Shown in pieces: positions 12,357 through 25,163 of a stretch of 64,000 bases of DNA (the first letter of the stretch is position 1; each line of letters starts with the position of its first letter). The notes below the pieces were generated by a model. The model saw only the letters and a list, made by a program, of their open reading frames with translations. It had not been told where the DNA came from and did no database searches. Source of the DNA: Dichomitus squalens LYAD-421 SS1 (lineage: Eukaryota > Basidiomycota > Agaricomycetes > Polyporales > Polyporaceae). The position numbers were made by a program, and so were the translations under genes. The DNA lies in NCBI RefSeq assembly GCF_000275845.1, contig NW_006766941.1:1-64000 (forward strand). Reading direction: 5' to 3'.

Positions 12357-15300
12357 ATGCCTCCCGCCCCGAGATCTTCTCGTGCAAAGGGCCAGAAGTC
12401 CATCACTTCGTTCTTTGCGAAACCCAAGAAGGCTGGCGAGTCTAGCAAGGCTCAAGACGACAAGCCGGATGATGACACACCCTCCGACGACAAGCTAGTG
12501 GACGATACTGTCGACGACGCTTCCGACCAGGAGGCTACCGCAGATGGAGATGGCGAGGTTGCAAAGGGAAGCTCCATAGAGAACTCTGACCTGCCTCCCA
12601 TTCACGACATCCCCGCGATCTTCTCCGACCTCGTCTCTCGTATTCCCGAAATCCAGGACGTCGCAGAGCACCTGAAGGGGAGGAAGATGCGCGTCGCGAC
12701 CATGTGTTCCGGCACAGAGTCCCCTCTTCTTGCGCTGAATCTCGTTCAGCGATATATTCTTGCACATTTCGGCGTGTCGCTTGATTACGAACACGTCTTC
12801 TCCTGCGAGATCGAGCCTTTCAAGCAGGCCTACATCGAGCGCAACTTCCAACCGCCCCTCCTCTTCCGTGATGTCTGTGAGCTTGGCGACGACGAAGCGT
12901 AAGCACACAATGACGTTCTTTCTGTCGACGACTCGTCATTAACGCGTTTGCAGCACCACCGCATACGGAGCACTCGCTCCGGTACCCGGTGACGTCGACT
13001 TGCTCGTCGCGGGTACATCCTGCGTCGACTATTCCAACCTCAACAACGAGAAGCAGGACATCGACGCAAACGGCGAGTCCGGCCGTACCTTCCGCGGCAT
13101 GATGTCCTGGGTCAAGAACCACCGGCCCCCGCTCGTCATCCTCGAGAATGTCTGCGGCGCGCCGTGGGAGCGCGTCGTCGACTACTTCGAGCGGACCGAC
13201 TACTCCGCCAGCTACCTCCGCGTCGACACCAAGACCTTCTACATTCCGCACACGCGCACCCGCGTCTACCTCCTCGCCGTCGACAAGAAGCACTCCAGGA
13301 TGCCCGACGAGTGGAAGGCGAAGATCCAGGAGCTTAAGCGGCCCGCGTCTTCGACCCTGGACGCGTTCCTCCTGCCCACCGACGACCCGCGTATCCACCA
13401 GGCGCGCCAGAAGCTCGCAAACGAGGCGTACAACACCGTCGGCGGCACGCGCGGCCGCACCGACTGGGGTCGCTGCGAGAGTCGGCACCAGCGCGCCCGA
13501 CTCGAAGAACAGCTGGGCACGAAGCGTCCGTTGACCAGCTGGGAAGAGGGTAAGTCGATAGACTACCAGAATGATGTAGTGATCATACCTCTGACGCAAG
13601 CCTGCAGGCGGTTTCTGCAAGCTCCCCGACTTCGCGTGGAACGACTGGGGCATCGGCCAAGTCGAGCGCGTCTGGGACCTGATGGACATCAGCCTCCTCC
13701 GGTCCGCGAAGAAGGGCGTCGACCCCTCCTTCAAGACGTAAGTCCTCCCTCTCTTCCTCTCGCCTCCCGCGCTCACGCGTCCCGCCCCCAGCCAAGTATG
13801 GAACCTCTCCCAAAACGTCGACCGCTCGACCGGCTCGTCGAAGCCCGGCATCTGCCCGTGCCTCACGCCCACCATGATCCCGTACATCACGAACCGCGGC
13901 GGGCCGATGGTCGGCCTCGAGGCGCTCTCGATGCAGGGCCTCCCCGTGAACGAGCTCCTGCTCACGCGCGAGACCGAGGACCAGCTCGCGGACCTCGCGG
14001 GCAACGCGATGTCCACGACCGTCGTCGGCGCGTGCATGCTCGCCGCGCTCGTCGTCGGCCGCCGGCTGCTCAAGGCGGGCGACGAGAGCCGCACGTACGA
14101 GCAGGTCCGCGAGGACTGTATGGTCGAGGACGACGGGGCCGCGCCGAGCGGGAGGAAGACGGAAGAAGACGAGGACGAGGTGATGGAGGTCGACCCGCCC
14201 GCGGACGACGTCGAGGCGCACGTCACGGGCGAGGAGCAGCTGCTGCAGCGCCCGCTGAACCTCGCGGCGGCGGCGTCGCAGCTGTCGTTGCAGGGCATCC
14301 TTGAGGAGGCGCAGCGCTCGGCGAGGTTGTGCAGCTGTGAGGGACGGAAGGACATGACGGACCGGACGCTCAACCGCTGTGTGGACTGCGACTCGACGTC
14401 GTGTGTCAAGTGTGGAGGGAGGCCGGAGCACAACTATCAGCCTATTGATCTGAAGGCGCACCCGAGGCTCTCGCCGTCGACGTTCGAGAAGGGCTTGAAG
14501 GCGCTCCTCCCTATGTCGCTTACCCTCTCCGGTGTCAGCAAGGCCGCGCTCAACGCCGCGGCCCAGTCCCACGACGTCGATACCTCCTCGTCCCGCTTTA
14601 CCGAATGGCGGGCGGCGGTCCTCCGCGCGGCCGAGAAGGAGCTCCGCTTCGTCGAGCCCAAGCGCCAGGAGACGTGGTCGGTCGTCTACCAGTCGCCCAC
14701 CGCCAAGCTCGAGCTCTCCCTGCACCCGCAGCAGCCGCAATGGCGCCTCTTCGCGCTCCCCGAGGACAGCGCGCCCGCGAACGCGGAGATCCGGCGCGTG
14801 CTCGAGCTCCCCGTGGGCCGCTTCGCGTGCACGACCGCGCTGTTCGCGGGCACGTGGGAGTGGGCGCTGCCGAGCGTCGCGAAGGTCGAAGTCGAGATCG
14901 AGGGCAGCGGCGAGCTCGTGCCCGCCTGGGAGCAGAAGCTCGGCCTGCTGGGCGACGAGTTCAAGAGCCGGATGGTGCACGCGCGGCTCGACGTGCGCGT
15001 CCCTGCGGGTGCGGCGGCGGCGCTGTTCGACCGCGATGTGAGCGGGACGTATACGCTCATCGACAGGTGCGGCACGGCGAACGCGGGGCTGCACCGGCGC
15101 GCGCCGGCGGAGGGCGAGGAGGGGCGGGTGCCGCCTGTGTTCTTGCTGCTCGACCCGACGCGGTGCGGGGAGCCGGGCGCGGACGCGTTCGTGTTCTCTA
15201 CGAGCACGAGGAGGTACGAGTATGGCGAGAGCCGGCCGATCATCGCTACGCTGGAGCCGCGGTGGAGGCAGAGCGACGTGGAGGGCGTGCAGAGCGTGAA

Positions 15301-18300
15301 CTGCGTGCTGCCCTGCCGGTGGGTGCGGGCGGAGGGTGTCATGCTGACGGTACGTCTCTTCCCGCGAGTAGTCTGCGTCTGGTTGCTGATGCATGGTGCG
15401 CTTGCAGCCCGCCTCTGGCCAAGACGCGTTGTTCGCGACGCCCGCGGAGGGCATCTCGATCGACGTCTCGCAGGACGCGTGCAAGAGCGCGAGCGCGCTG
15501 CTCGTCTGCAAGGTCCCCCTCGGCGCGCAGGCCGGGCCCGAGTGGTCGAAGCTCGTGTACAAGGAGGTCGACAAGGTGCACGAGCGCGGGACGTTCCGCG
15601 CGCTGGCGTGGCTCACGGAGCGCATCCGCAACATCGACGGGCAGTTCGCCGACTGGCAGATCGTGGACCACGAGCACAAGAAGGCCATCGCATGCCACCG
15701 CTGCGCGCCCGTCTCGCCTGCCATCCGGTGGGCGAAGGGGAAGAAGGGGAAGATCATGGCGGTGGAGGACACGGTCCAGGCTGGGGAGTTCGAGAGGAGC
15801 CTCAAGCGGCGCCCGGCGCCGTTCGTCACGCAGCTCAAGCTCGACGAGAACGGGGTCGGGATCGTCAGGATCGGCGTGAACGTCACGTCGCTCATGCACC
15901 GCGCGCTCTCGCGCCTCCCGACGCTCGGACGGACGGAGGCCCCGACGCTCGCGTGGCGGCTCAACACGGACTTCACCCCTGCCGTCAAGCTGTCCCTCCC
16001 CAAGTTCGTCCTCGCGAGCAACCGGCCCGACAAGGAGCACTCTCAGCCCCCGAGCTTCAAGCTCGACCTCCGTCCCGAGCAGCTTCGTTCCCTTACGTGG
16101 ATGCTCGCGCAGGAGGCGAAGACCGCCCCGCCGTTCATCGAGGAGGAGATCTCGGAAGCCATCCTCGAGCCGCTTGGGTGGCGCGCGGAAGGCCGTGCGC
16201 AGCGCGCGCACCACGTCCGCGGAGGCGTGCTCGCCGACGAGGTCGGGTACGGCAAGACGGCGATTTCGCTCGGGCTGATCGACTGCGCAGCGGACGACGT
16301 CGAGCGCGAGTTCAAGCAGACGAGCAAGGGCGTGACGGGCCACATCGCGACGAAGGCGACCATCATCATCGTCCCGCCGCACCTGACGCGCCAGTGGGAG
16401 AGCGAGGTGCGCAAGTTCACGAAGGCGCGGTTCGAGGTCGTCACGCTCCACACCGCGAGCAACCTGAACTCGCTCAAGATCCAGGACGTGGTCGACGCGG
16501 ATATCGTCATCGTCGCGTCGAACTTGTTCAGGAGCTCCGTCTACTTGGACAATCTGGAGGCGGTCGCGGGCGCGGGCGAGCTCCCGGCGCAGGACGGACG
16601 GTTCTTCGACGCGCGTTTGGACATCACGCTCGAGGGCCTCGAGAAGCAGGTTGAGAGGCTGCGGGACAGGGACCAGGGCGCGAAGGCCGTTATGGAGCAA
16701 ATCAAGGAGGGCCGGAAGATTGGTGAGTGGTCATGTGTCTTTGTAGTCGGAGGGTAACGCTCATTCCCGTCCATAACGCAGACGAGTCCGCGCAGCTCGT
16801 GTCGCAGACAAAGCGGCTTAAGGGCAAGTCCTACCGCGACGCCGCTGGAGACACCGAGGCGAAGCCGAAGAAGGGCTTCAAGGACGTCAAGAAGGAGTCG
16901 GCATCGAAGGTGAAGAAGGAGCCGAAGGACGAGTCGCTCGACGCTTTTGTACCGGCGAAGAAGCCTGCCGCTAGTCCGAGGACTGGTTTGACTGTCGAGG
17001 TCGTGATCCCTGTCCCTCCTAAGCGGCGTGCGTCCCCTGCATTGAGCGTCGCCACCGCCCCACCTACGTCCGAGGCCGAGCCGGATGACGAAGAATCGGA
17101 CGCTCCTCGCGCACGCCGCGCTGTCAAGCGCAAGGCCATCGTCATCTCCGACGACGAGGATACCGAGGAAGACGTGCCCAAGAAGAAGGGTAAGGCTGCC
17201 GCGAAGAAACGCCCTGCAAAACGTTCCAAAGCTTCCGACGACTCCGACTTCGAAGTGTCGGCTTCCGGAGAGAACGAATCCGAAGGTGAAGAGGATGATG
17301 CTTTCGAGGAGTCCGATGACGATGACGAGGAGGACGAGGAGGACGAGAAGCCGAAGAAGAGCAGGGTCAAGGCCAAGGCGGCCCCGAAGAAGCGTGCTCC
17401 TGCGAAGAAGCCCCGTTCAGCCCCCGCAACGTCCGAATCCGAGGACGCGATGGAGGTCGACGACACCGAGGAAGAGACGAAGCCGAGTGGGAAGGGCAAG
17501 AAGCAACCCGCCAAGCGTAAGACCGAGGCCAAGCCGGCGAAGGAGAAGAAGCGGCGCGAGGATACCGACCCTTGGAAACTCAAGTCATCGACGGTGCAAA
17601 GTAACTGGAAGAAGATGCAGGCACCGCCACTCGAGATGTTCCGCTTTGCTCGCAAGATCGTCGACGAGTACACCTACCTGGATGGGAAGGTGCTCTCGAT
17701 GGTCACGCGCTTGAGGGCGGAGAGGCACTGGGTCCTGTCAGGTACTCCCCCGATTCACGACTTCGGCGCGCTGAAGACAATTTCGGCCTTCTTGAACATC
17801 CACCTCGGCATCGACGACGACAATGAGGGCCAATCGTTGCAGGTAAAGAAGCGAAAGCGCGAACAGACTGGTGAGTGCAGTATGCGCATGTGCGTGGGAC
17901 TGATGTTAACGCGTTATGTAGCCGTCGAGAAGTTCCACTCTTTCCGCGAGGTACACAGTCTCGAATGGCATGCGCATCGTCATCAGCTTGGCCAATGCTT
18001 CCTCGACCAGTTCGTCCGACAGGTGGGTCTATATTTGGTTTATTTTGCGATCTCACCTCTCACTCGCTTGTGATAGAACGTTGCTGAGATTGACGAAATC
18101 TCATGGGGCCAACAAATACAGAAGGTTGTCCTCCCTGCCGCTGAGCGAGCAATTTACCTTGAGCTCGAGCATTACCTTCGCGCGATCGATATGACCGTAA
18201 AGCGTGGCAGGAAGAGTGAGAGCGATCGTGAGAAGCGTCTGGCGCAGGCCCTTGGCGAGAGCAGGTGCGTTTCGAATAATTGGAGCGCTGTGATAATTAA

Positions 18301-19582
18301 CGTGTTGACATCGGGCACGTAGTACCGCTGAAGAAGCGCTCCTGAAGCGTTGTTCGCATTTCGAGCTCGAAACGTCGGACAAGGAGAACGCGATGAAAGC
18401 TTGCGAGGTCATCGTCCAGGAGCGGAAGAAACAGCTGGAGGACTGTAAGAAGGAGCTCCTGAAGAAGCTCAACGACGCCGTGAAGATGGAGAAGAAGATC
18501 GGCAAGACCCCCGATGAGTCGCTCTTCCGCGAGTACGTGCGCGTCACCCGGACCGAGGGCGTTGGCGACAAGGACGCGACCGAGACAGTTCAGGGTCTTC
18601 TCGACGAAGCGAACATCGCCGGACCCCTAAAGCCCGTCACTAACAAGATCAGCGACAATCTCAAGAGGGGCGGGAAGAAAGAAGGTTCCGACCTTCCCAA
18701 GGCGATCCAGGATCTGATCTGGGAGCACCGCGAGCAGACACACGAGATCCGTCGTTTGACGAAGGAACTCGTCGGTCGCGTCCGCTCGCTTCGCTACTTC
18801 ACCGTCGTTCGTGATCTCCAAAAGCAGGCCGATACTCCTCCGGTCGTTCACTGCCCGAGCTGCGGACGCGACGGAGTGCCTGTCGAGGAGATTGCCGTAC
18901 TCTCTTCTTGCGGTCACATGGGCTGCTACACCTGCGTCATGGCCTGCGCCGAACGGGAGGAATGTGTTTACGCTGCGTCTGGTGCATGCAGGGCGGCCGC
19001 TCGCGTACTCAACGTCGTCAAGGGCGACACCCTCGGCGTAGACGATGAGGCCCGTGACGGTCGTGGCAAACACTACGGTCTCAAGCTTGAGAAGGTCATG
19101 CACTTGATCAAGTAAGTATCGTGATTCGGTTTCTGTTGTGTGCGTGAGCTAAGTTGTTGCCCAGGAGCACCATCCCCAAAGCCGAGCGCGTCCTGATCTT
19201 CGTCCAATTCCCCGATCTCACCGCCAAAGTTGCCGAGGCTCTTGCCGCCAACAAGATCGCGTTCCTCGAGATCAAGGGCTCTGCCTCCATGAAGAGCAAA
19301 AATCTGGAGAAGTTCCAGAACGACAGCAAGGAGCGGGTGCTTCTGCTGAACGTTATGGACGAGAGCGCCAGCGGCGCGAACCTGACGTCCGCTAATCATG
19401 CCATCTTCCTCTCCCCCCTCCTTGCGCCAACTCAGGAGATCTACGACGCATGCGAGACGCAGGCCATAGGACGTTTGCGGCGATACGGCCAACTCAAGCA
19501 CGTCAATATTTGGCGTTTCTTCAGTATGAACACCATCGATGTAGAGATTTTTGAGCAGCGTACGAAGCAGAAGGTGCAATAG
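12357..19582 (+). CDS. DNA (cytosine-5) methyltransferase fused to SNF2 ATPase and RING finger (DNMT5/RAD8 type)
   Basis: Exons 12357-12898, 12954-13549, 13608-13737, 13792-15349, 15408-16722, 16782-17870, 17922-18022, 18077-18264, 18323-19111 and 19165-19582 give 2241 aa. Residues about 110-510 form the methyltransferase: CSGTESP (motif I, about 117), GTSCVDYSN with the candidate catalytic Cys (about 203), ENV (about 244) and GNAMS (about 492). A Cys-rich cluster lies at about 602-640. The SNF2 ATPase has a Walker site DEVGYGKT (about 1217), DEYT (about 1673) and SGTPP (about 1698). A long Lys/Asp/Glu insert (about 1390-1650) splits its N-lobe. A RING finger (about 2015-2060, SCGHMGCYTC) lies between the two lobes, and QAIGRLRRYGQ (about 2203) closes the helicase. 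This layout is known from fungal DNMT5 and RAD8-like enzymes, which couple ATP hydrolysis to maintenance methylation or repair. No chromodomain is evident. All key residues look intact. DNMT5 versus RAD8 needs a phylogeny. Confidence 0.92.
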
Positions 19583-19795
19583 ACTATCCGAAGTTTGTTG
19601 TTGTGACAATGTATGTCTGGAGATCTTTGCTGTAGATTTTGTATATTACTGGGAGTGCTATCTTATGTATCGGATGTAATGGGACTGGTTGCCGGTATGG
19701 TGCGAGAAAACAGCAACTTGCGATTATTGCCGTTATGAGGACTGGGCGCATTTACTCGGCGTGTTCAATTGGAGGAACGAGGAGAGCAGAAAAAT

Positions 19796-19869
19796 TGAGT
19801 CGGCCCAGGTTCGAACTGAGGACCTTCTGTGTGTTAGACAGATGCGATAACCAACTACGCCACCGACCC
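19796..19869 (-). tRNA. tRNA-Val (anticodon AAC)
   Basis: A 74-nt cloverleaf folds on the minus strand: acceptor GGGTCGG/CCGACTC, D arm, anticodon loop CTAACAC giving AAC, 5-nt variable loop, T arm CTCAG-TTCGAAC-CTGGG, discriminator A. A box (TGGCGTAGTTGG) and B box fit pol III consensus, and a T run follows. No intron. It is identical in sequence to the copy at 55703-55776. Confidence 0.95.
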
Positions 19870-19949
19870 ATGTCACTCGGCTAACATATGCTTAACATAT
19901 AAGCAAACCTGCCAACTTGAAAATTGTCGAACTGCGAGATCCTTGTACA

Positions 19950-20792
19950 TACTATCGCGACCCCAGTGTTCGGACAGACCCCAGTGTTCGGACAGACCCC
20001 AGTGTTCGGACAGACCCCAGTGTTCGGACAGACCCCAGTGTTCGGACAGACCCCAGTGTTCGGACAGACCCCAGTGTTCGGACAGACCCCAGTGTTCGGA
20101 CAGACCCCAGTGTTCGGACAGACCCCAGTGTTCGGACAAACGACCGTATCTCCGTCATTGTCCACTCGATAAACTTGCAAGTTGGAAGGTAGGTGCCCAT
20201 ATGTGTTCCAAATAAGCAGCAAAACGAACTGAATTTATATCATAAAGCCTTGGGGCGATCTTGCAGAAGGGAGTGGTGCAACCCTTCCCTATCAAAGCTT
20301 CGGGAGTCTCGCTTCGTATACCTCTTCGGGCGCTTCCATACAAATTTCGTGTATGTATTTCTACCTACGCATATTACTCACTACCCAATTTTCCGAGGCC
20401 TGCTCAGGGGAACACAGAGGAGAAACAAGAAGCAGCCCTCAAGGGCGTGACACTGCAGCCACAGTTTGACTCTCCGACTTGCTCGGGATGCTCGGCTAAG
20501 GCTCATCAAGCTGGAGAACGGGGATTCCCCGAAGACCGGCAGGTGTCGGCAAGCGTGACAGATCGTGACCTGCTGTGCGGAGAATTGTCCGAACACTGGG
20601 GTCAGGCCCTGTATATCCTGTCTCCATTGCTCGTGTCTCCTTCAATATGTCTTATGTTTGGCACGTAGTCTATGCATATGCATCTCCTTTTGCATGCCAA
20701 TATTGAGCATTATCGGAGTTCAGGAAAGTACATAAAACGAAGGGTTTTCGCAGCGGGCGCCTTTTTGTCCGAACACTGGGGTCGCGATAGTA
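19950..20792. mobile_element. Short non-autonomous TIR element with TA flanks
   Basis: The ends form a perfect inverted repeat of about 25 bp starting CTATCGCGACCCCAGTGT, with TA immediately outside each end, as expected for a TA target-site duplication (Tc1/mariner-like integration). The interior has no transposase frame. The inner 18 bp of the left terminus are tandemly amplified (19959-20138), and one further inverted copy lies at 20584-20601. It lies 80 bp from the tRNA-Val gene. Confidence 0.7.
19959..20138. repeat. Ten perfect tandem copies of an 18-bp unit
   Basis: The unit GACCCCAGTGTTCGGACA is repeated ten times without a mismatch. Because 18 is a multiple of three, every frame stays open, which produces spurious repeat-peptide frames. 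There are no spacers, so it is a minisatellite and not CRISPR. The unit is the inner part of the terminal inverted repeat of the surrounding element. Confidence 0.95.
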
Positions 20793-21653
20793 GACCCTTC
20801 AAGTTGATCTCAATGACCATGCTCACGAGCACAGATGGCACAGTCCTCACGGGCCGCATTGCGATGCGCAATCGCGTCCAGGTTCTCTGCTCATGTCGAA
20901 AAATGCTCGGTTATGTGTCGGCATGCTTCATACGTAGGAGGCCACGGACGATCGGCTGAGTGAGCCTGCACGGAGCGTCAAGCGAGCTCTCCCTGCACGC
21001 ATATGCCCATTCACCAAAATAACGGGTTCTTCGGCCAATTATATCCGCGCATACAGATACAGAACACTAATTTGTAGCACTGCCGCTGAGGCCTGAGGAC
21101 CAATGACTGGTCTCGCGACCGACGTCCGATGTTCCAATTCACCCATCCGTCTAGACGTCGCAGATATTTCCAGCGCTGGCATTCGCGTGTCCGACCATCT
21201 GCCTGGGGCCCCACACCAACCAGATTCGGGGAAGGTGCTTCGGTACACATTCGGGAAATCGGATGGTTATACGTCGGAAGGAGTCGACCTTGCCATTCAT
21301 GTTGTCATCATTGCTGTGCAACCTCTCAGGTCAGCTGCCATGCATCGAACCAACATGGATATCACGTTCGGAGCTCACCACCCAATCACTCGCTGCGAAA
21401 CCTGCAAAAGTAGCGCGATAAGCATGCCCACGTCCTCGACGACCTCGGATAAAGGCGATCGCGCCTCGGGTCAACTTGCTTCTAAACGGTGGCCGCGGGC
21501 TAGAAGAAGCGTGTTCGACGTTGGATGCTATTCTGCCGCACTCCACAACGCAAGTCGACGCTCGGATGGCCACATCCGCAATGCCGTCCTCTCGTGCCGC
21601 ACGGAAGGAATGGACACCATGCTGCACGGCGGAAATGCGCCGCTGCAGTACCA
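20793..21653. other. Intergenic, 5' flank of the LPMO gene
   Basis: No supported gene. Several overlapping open frames run through this stretch on both strands, but none shows a domain, and they overlap the promoter of the downstream LPMO gene. Confidence 0.6.
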
Positions 21654-21660
21654 TATAAAA
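21654..21660 (+). promoter_or_regulatory. TATA box of the LPMO gene
   Basis: TATAAAA lies 59-65 bp upstream of the ATG at 21719, the usual spacing for strongly induced fungal secreted-enzyme genes. Confidence 0.7.
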
Positions 21661-21718
21661 GCGCGTCGACAAGAGACGGTGCCAACCAGAACCAGAAGCC
21701 CTTCGGTCTTCCCGCAAG

Positions 21719-22655
21719 ATGTTCAAGTCCGTCGTCGCCCTCGTCACCCTCGCTGCTTCGGCGGCTGCCCATTGTGAGCTTTCTCTGCTTGCCAATGTCC
21801 TCGGACCAATCGTACTGATTCACTCACTCGCCTCGCGCAGACACCTTCCCCTCGCTCGTCGTCGATGGCACGACGACGCCAGCGTGGGTGAACGTCCGCA
21901 AGACGAACAACTTCAACACCCAGGCGCCCGTCACCGACGTCACCTCGGCCGACTTCCGCTGCTACGACTCGCAGACGGACCCGACCGCGGAGACGATCAC
22001 CGTGCAGGCCGGCCAGCCCTTGGGCATCATGTCCGACGGCACGATCTACCACCCCGGCGTCGTGAACGTCTACATGGCCAAGGCCCCCGGGGACGTGAGC
22101 AGCTTCGCCGGCGACGGCGACGTGTGGTTCAAGGTGTACCAGATCTCGGCCGTGACCGACGGCGGGCAGAGCATCACGTTCCCCGCCGAGGGCGTCCCTG
22201 GAGTCACCTTCACGCTCCCGGAGGCCCTGCCCAGCGGGCAGTACCTCGTCCGCATGGAGGCGATCGCGCTGCACGTCGCGTCGACCTACGGCGGTGCGCA
22301 GTTCTACGTGAGTTCACAACGCGTCGGGGGAGGAAGGGCATGCGCTTACCGACTGCCACGCCACAGATCTCCTGCGGACAAGTCAACGTCGAGAACGGAG
22401 GCAGCGGCACGCCTGGTCCTCTCGTCGCCATCCCGGGTGTCTACACCGGCTACGTACGTCTCTGTTCCATCTCATCTTCGTCAACTTCAGCTGACAGACA
22501 TTCGCCTGCCGACAGGAGCCCGGCATCCTCATCAACATTAACGTGAGTTCATTCACCAGCTCCGTCTCCAGAGGAACCTTGCTGACCGGCGATATATGCA
22601 GTACCCCATCCCCAAGAACTACACCCAGCCCGGCCCCGCTGTCTGGTCAGGGTGA
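21719..22655 (+). CDS. AA9 lytic polysaccharide monooxygenase, secreted
   Basis: Copper enzyme that oxidatively cleaves cellulose or related glucans outside the cell. Exons 21719-21773, 21841-22307, 22367-22453, 22516-22542 and 22602-22655 give 229 aa. The signal peptide ends ...AASAAA, leaving His18 as residue 1 of the mature protein (HYTFPSL), which forms half of the copper brace. The second copper His is H89 in IYHPG, the axial Tyr is Y174 in QFYISC, and C59 with C177 can form the family disulphide. The catalytic domain stands alone: no CBM1 or linker follows. The junctions after exons 1 and 2 fall at key motifs, so correct splicing is needed to see them. Confidence 0.93.
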
Positions 22656-24991
22656 AAAGTCTCGATCGGGTCTCTGCAGTAGCTGTATCAATTATCGTCA
22701 ATGTATCGCAACTTGTGGCATACCCTCTGTCAAGGGCGCCCCTCAATCCCCCGCGTGCGAACGCGAGCGTCCCCAATCCGCAGCATCGTGAAGCATGAGA
22801 CATACAGAGATGCTGTCGACGTCAACTGAAGTCGCCGGTCTGTCAGCGATTATCACAGCAAATGGCGTTCGGGCCAGCGCTCCGATATCACCTTCGTCGA
22901 ACCAAAGACCGAACAAACGTGCATGCTTTATCTTACCTTTGTGCAGCCGCGTACTACGAAGCTCGCGCTTATATGCGCCTTCTTGCATCGCACGAGAACT
23001 CGGCCGTCCGATCGCAGCCTCACCGTCCGGGGCTCGCTCCGTGTCCGTCAGTCGGCGCACCGCCCTTCTTCCTCTAGCCATAGTATGCGACTATGCGTGT
23101 GAGGCGCAGTGACTTGAGAAACGCCGACCAGTGCACAAGCAGATGATCCGCAGTCCGCAGCTGGGACATTACGTTGGCTGAGCCCATGGAGGTTGTGTTC
23201 GGAAGGGTCGGTCGAGACGCCGGCGGTATGTAGGGCGTACGGGATGGTGGGACTTGAAAGACGAGCGATGATGCTGGGTATCAGATGCTCGTCCGGGATT
23301 GTTGGAGCCTCGCGAGCGCGCGCTTGGGAGCGCAGAAGAGAGGTGGGGTAGGATGTATACCCGGAGGCGTGCAATGAGCACTCGGCTCTCTATCTGGAGA
23401 AAACAGGATGTGATCCGTTTTGGCGGCTTCGTCCTGGACCACCATCGTACCTACCGCGAACAAAGTGTTCTGCAGATCGGTCCTTGAAGCAATGGGGGCA
23501 TACGTGCTTGGTCGGTGAACCATCAGAGCGTACCGATCGCAAGGGATAAGTTAGCTGGATGACAAGAACTACCCTTCTGCGATTGATAGCTGTGTAGAAG
23601 CAGCATCCGGATAGATGTAAAGAGCGTCGATATACTTATGTCGTCCTATCCAACAAATATCAGGTCAGTAATCGAACAGAACACTTCACAGACAGTACCA
23701 CCTACCCTCGCACACGCCACGCCGAAGCGGCATTCCTCAACGCAGCGACAACGCTGCTCAACAGTCCAATGGCGCTCATCTTCTCGAGAAGGACTTCTAC
23801 TTACATGCTCAGATCTCGACGCCGTCTGTCATATCAGCGGACTTCAGATCGAGCTTCAGAGATGGGCCTTCATGCACGACGGCGAGGATGCCGTTCCCCG
23901 GACATCAGCGGCGTCGTCTTCGTCGCCCCGGTCTTCGTCAGTCCTTGCGCTATACATCAAAATCCAAGCTGCGTAGACCGTGTGAGAAAGTATGGCGTCC
24001 GTCATAGAGACTCCCAAGCAGGAAAAGGGGCACCAGTCGCTGGAGGAGAACATCCGAGTGCATGCGCGGATGGTTCCTGGGAAGATGCACTGGTAGGTGG
24101 AGCGTTAGATAGATGAGCGGACCCAACGTACGTATCAAGTCAGGCAGATCTCTCGGAGTCCTCACACTGCATCATGCATCGACAGCCCCGAGCGGTACTT
24201 GATATGCTGCTCCAATTGCAGGGCTGGACTGTGGAGTGGACTTCCACGAGGTACGGAGAATGATGGCCGCAGGCCGAGGGATGATACATATGTACACGTT
24301 CGAATGCTTTCGGGTCGGGCGAGGCTCCGGATGAACGAGAAGAACGTAACAGCGACCGAGATTCTCCAGGAAGACAAGAGTCGAGGTACAGGTGATACTG
24401 CGTTTTGCAGGCGCGGAGGTGTAGAGTTGCTCCATGCCGGCGGCGTGGATGCGGCGCCACTTTCCGGTGAACTTTGATTGAAAAAAGATATCATTATTTT
24501 GAGCTCTTACCGCAGGATCTGTATCTTGTGCTTGGAAGAGTTGTTGCCAAGGGAGTGCGCACACCGCCAGTAACCACACTCCCGCCAGTCGTAACTCGAG
24601 AGGGCGGAGCCGGAGGCGGGAGACTTGGCGGGACTCGGTTGCTACGCGACGCAGTAAGGGGCGGCGTGGCTGTGCCGCGATCGATAAGCCGGCCCAACTT
24701 TGTGCATCCTCGACGTTCCCTTACGTCCGTCCACCGAGTTTCTCCCCGACTCAAAGCAAAAGCGACAGACGGCTGTGTTCATAGCAGCGACGAAACAATG
24801 ACCTGTTGCGTCGAGTAATTGTGGTGGGGGTGAAGACCACTGCTCTTGAAGGGAGACGGGAACAAAAGGTGTCGCAGAGACGCGTGGGAGGCAAAGGCGG
24901 AATGAATGGGGACTGGCATTGTTGATGGACGCATGTGGCGAGTCCGCGGCAAGCGCAGGCGCAGGGACCAGAATCGTTCGCTTTGCGCGTT
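22656..24991. other. No supported gene (about 2.3 kb)
   Basis: Many short frames on both strands but no domain, no convincing splice-linked model, no tRNA and no inverted repeat seen. It separates two carbohydrate-active enzyme genes and includes the upstream region of GH16. Confidence 0.55.
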
Positions 24992-25163
24992 TTTATACAA
25001 CGCTTCGACCCTCTCCGCTTTCTTCTGTCCCCCCGACCTATTTGATCCCCTTGTCCTCCCAGGACTCCGTCCCTTTCCCTCACCATCCTCTCCTTCAGAG
25101 CCCCACACTCTTTCAAAGGCTTCTAGACTCCCTCCATCTCAACCGACTCAGACGAACGACATC
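24992..25163 (+). promoter_or_regulatory. Core promoter of the GH16 gene
   Basis: A TATA-like tttatacaa at 24992-25000 is followed by about 150 bp of strongly pyrimidine-rich DNA up to the ATG, a layout common at well-expressed fungal genes. Confidence 0.5.

Noticed and set aside
12820..16700. Very long minus-strand open frames (up to about 816 codons) across the methyltransferase gene
   Set aside because: GC-rich codon use on the plus strand suppresses antisense stops; the translations are low-complexity and the plus-strand gene has full domain support.
19959..20138. CRISPR array
   Set aside because: Contiguous identical repeats without spacers, in a eukaryotic genome.
19873..20222. Repeat-peptide frames across the 18-bp array, on both strands
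   Set aside because: The 18-bp unit keeps all frames open; no start context, domain or gene structure.
21103..21777. 224-codon plus-strand frame before the LPMO gene
   Set aside because: It overlaps the LPMO TATA box and first exon and shows no domain.
24172..24579. 135-codon minus-strand frame in the LPMO-GH16 gap
   Set aside because: No recognisable motif, overlapped by equally long frames on both strands.
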